NCBI RefSeq assembly: GCF_963678635.1
Contig: NC_087067.1
Location: 49,209,618-49,273,617, forward strand
Length of the DNA: 64,000 nucleotides
Source of the DNA: Symsagittifera roscoffensis
Lineage: Eukaryota; Xenacoelomorpha; Acoela; Convolutidae
Direction of reading: 5' to 3'
This document shows, piece by piece, positions 62,659-64,000 of this stretch; position 1 is the first letter of the stretch; each line of letters opens with the position of its first letter. The notes under the pieces are model-generated. The model did no database searches. It saw nothing but the letters and a program-made list of their open reading frames with translations, and was not told where the DNA came from. The translations under genes and the position numbers were made by a program.

Positions 62659-63258
62659 TTTTAAGATTTTATACTTCACAATCTTGAAACCTCCGTAACA
62701 TTTTTCATTTCAATTTTTCAAAATAACATGCTCACAAGTACGCAATAATTCTAGTTCAAAATAGACCAATAGGATTCATCCAATCCGCCACTTTCTCTAA
62801 CTCAAACTAAATACAATTAGACGAATAATCTAGAACTCCAGGCACATCTCTAACTATAACTTTACAACCTCCAGGTCAAAAATAAGCAAACCACTCCAAC
62901 TTGACAACTAAAATAAATATCACCATAATACCGTACCCCTCCCTTATCTAATAACCCAAAGATCAACAATATTTCCCCAACTCAGACCACGAATACCCCC
63001 AAAACAAATTTGATAACTTAGCCTAAAGTAACAAAATGAAGATTTTAATTAGCCTAAAGTATAAAAATCTCACCATACCCCGGATCATTTGACAAACAAA
63101 AATAAAGAAAAAGACGACCTCCCAGTCACCATGAAAATTGCCCCCAACAATTTTTTACAAAACTCAACCCACTTGTCAAAAAACTAATAAATAATCCGAC
63201 CACACTAGAAAATCGCCTCAAACAGCAAAAAATATTCGACCAAGAGATCATTTCTTAA
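62659..63258 (+). other. Non-coding segment between pol and the downstream ORFs
   Basis: C- and A-rich, without a long ORF. A direct repeat TTAGCCTAAAGTA occurs near 63017 and 63050. It could hold an acceptor for a subgenomic mRNA (inference). Confidence 0.35.
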
Positions 63259-63489
63259 ATGCTCTTCTCTCAAACAGTTGCTCAAATACTTATAAATTTT
63301 AAACATTTTTTTTCAATACTTGAAGCCTTTATAATATTTCTTTTTGATATACTTGAATCTTTTCTAATAATCCTAATCATTTTTTGTAACATTTTTTTAA
63401 TTTTCTACACTATTCTCGAACTATTCCTCCAACTTTCCAAAACCCTTGAATATATCCACAGGTACGATTTTAACAACTTGTCTAAATGA
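63259..63489 (+). CDS. Small hydrophobic ORF in the env position
   Basis: 76 residues from an ATG, dominated by Ile, Leu and Phe, with at least two possible membrane segments (IIFLFDILESFLIILIIF and onward). It has no similarity that I recognise to known envelope proteins. Its TGA overlaps the ATG of the next ORF as ATGA. Confidence 0.4.
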   Translation: MLFSQTVAQILINFKHFFSILEAFIIFLFDILESFLIILIIFCNIFLIFYTILELFLQLSKTLEYIHRYDFNNLSK

Positions 63490-63674
63490 TACGAACAATT
63501 TTCAGTAGAACCGATATTTTTTTATTGTTTGTAATTTTCATAACATTTTTATCATCCCTCATTTTGACCATCTGTAAATGTATAAAGAAAGCAATCCTCA
63601 CATTTGCCCTAGCAACAGTCCTTCTAATTCTTTTTTTGGAAGAATATTATAATAAACACAAAATTTCTCACTAA
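63486..63674 (+). CDS. Second small membrane-like ORF, overlapping the first by ATGA
   Basis: 62 residues with two hydrophobic stretches (FLLFVIFITFLSSLILTI and LTFALATVLLILFL) separated by a Cys/Lys turn. It starts within the stop of the preceding ORF. After its TAA (63672-63674) the same frame is open to the window end. Confidence 0.4.
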   Translation: MIRTIFSRTDIFLLFVIFITFLSSLILTICKCIKKAILTFALATVLLILFLEEYYNKHKISH

Positions 63675-64000
63675 AGTAATAATTCAAAAAACCATCAAAA
63701 ATTGCTACCCAACAGTCACAGAATCAGTCTTCACCGACATCATCCCAAGATAACCAAACACCACCTTCAACTACTCAAAATCCTCAAACATCTACACGAA
63801 TTTCTTTTCAAGACAATCCATACACTTTTGAAGAACGACATGCTCGTTTATCAGAACCACTAGAACCAATTCAACGACAAGCACCTTTAAGCGAACCAAC
63901 ATATAACCTATATCCAACACTACCACAAGAACTAAGTAGAATAAGAAATTCTAGTCAAAGCCAAAATACAGTCGAAATAAATAGACAAATTATACATCCT
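63675..64000 (+). CDS. Open frame running off the window, env-position or last ORF of the element
   Basis: About 108 codons without a stop, in the same frame as the preceding ORF. Polar, Gln/Ser/Pro/Thr-rich, then ISFQDNPYTFEERHARLSEP and YNLYPTLPQELSRIRN. No ATG is visible in it. It may be the continuation of the preceding ORF through a stop, or a spliced exon. If the candidate 5' LTR is right, its end should match the coding-like stretch at 52134-52346. Confidence 0.4.

Larger units (their letters stand above)
52134..64000 (+). mobile_element. Ty3/gypsy-type LTR retrotransposon, truncated by the window end
   Basis: Contains, in order, a candidate 5' LTR, a long leader, a small basic ORF, gag, protease, reverse transcriptase, RNase H, integrase, and extra ORFs in the env position. 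The RT-RNase H-integrase order is that of the Ty3/gypsy group. The plus strand is very A-rich compared with the surroundings. The 3' LTR lies beyond 64000, so LTR identity and age cannot be judged. Two in-frame stops and one frame change break the reading; they could be decay, assembly errors or recoding. Confidence 0.9.

Overview
The window is AT-rich nuclear DNA from an animal. The cellular genes are split by GT-AG introns, much of the sequence is transposable elements, and the genes that can be named are eukaryotic: Maelstrom (piRNA pathway), the mitochondrial S-adenosylmethionine carrier SLC25A26, a Rab-like GTPase and a PARP1-type zinc-finger fragment. Splice-acceptor-like sites lie just upstream of three start codons, which would suit a lineage with spliced-leader trans-splicing. 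I cannot assign a phylum.

Layout. 0.2-1.3 kb: two exons of a PARP1-like N-terminus (+). 1.3-7.9 kb: intergenic, with degenerate repeats, a MITE-like element and tRNA-derived SINEs. 7.96-9.09 kb: two-exon small GTPase (+). 9.1-15.8 kb: repeat clusters. 15.8-33.5 kb: a three-exon maelstrom gene (+). Its HMG-box exon is separated from the next exon by a 13.4-kb foldback element at 16435-29820, with about 6-kb inverted arms, a 6-bp target-site duplication and a central assembly gap. Its second intron holds about 46 identical copies of a 26-bp minisatellite. 33.5-37.8 kb: repeats, including another foldback. 37.86-40.45 kb: complete four-exon SLC25A26 (+). 40.8 kb: a possible first exon of another gene. 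43.15-45.7 kb: a dead LINE (-). 46-48 kb: local duplications and MITEs. 50.2-52.05 kb: two unidentified minus-strand genes, one secreted and one with a membrane segment. From about 52.1 kb to the window end: a large Ty3/gypsy-type LTR retrotransposon (+), with a candidate 5' LTR, a structured leader, a small basic ORF, gag interrupted by an in-frame stop, gag-pol, an integrase tail in another frame, and extra ORFs in the env position. Its 3' LTR lies outside the window.

The most striking point is the conjunction at maelstrom. A gene of the germline transposon-silencing pathway carries, within its own first intron and ending only 57 nt before the next exon, an insertion whose two ~6-kb arms would fold into a very long RNA duplex when the gene is transcribed. 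The matching GTGGTT duplications and the unique gene sequence on both sides indicate a genuine insertion rather than an assembly fold-back.
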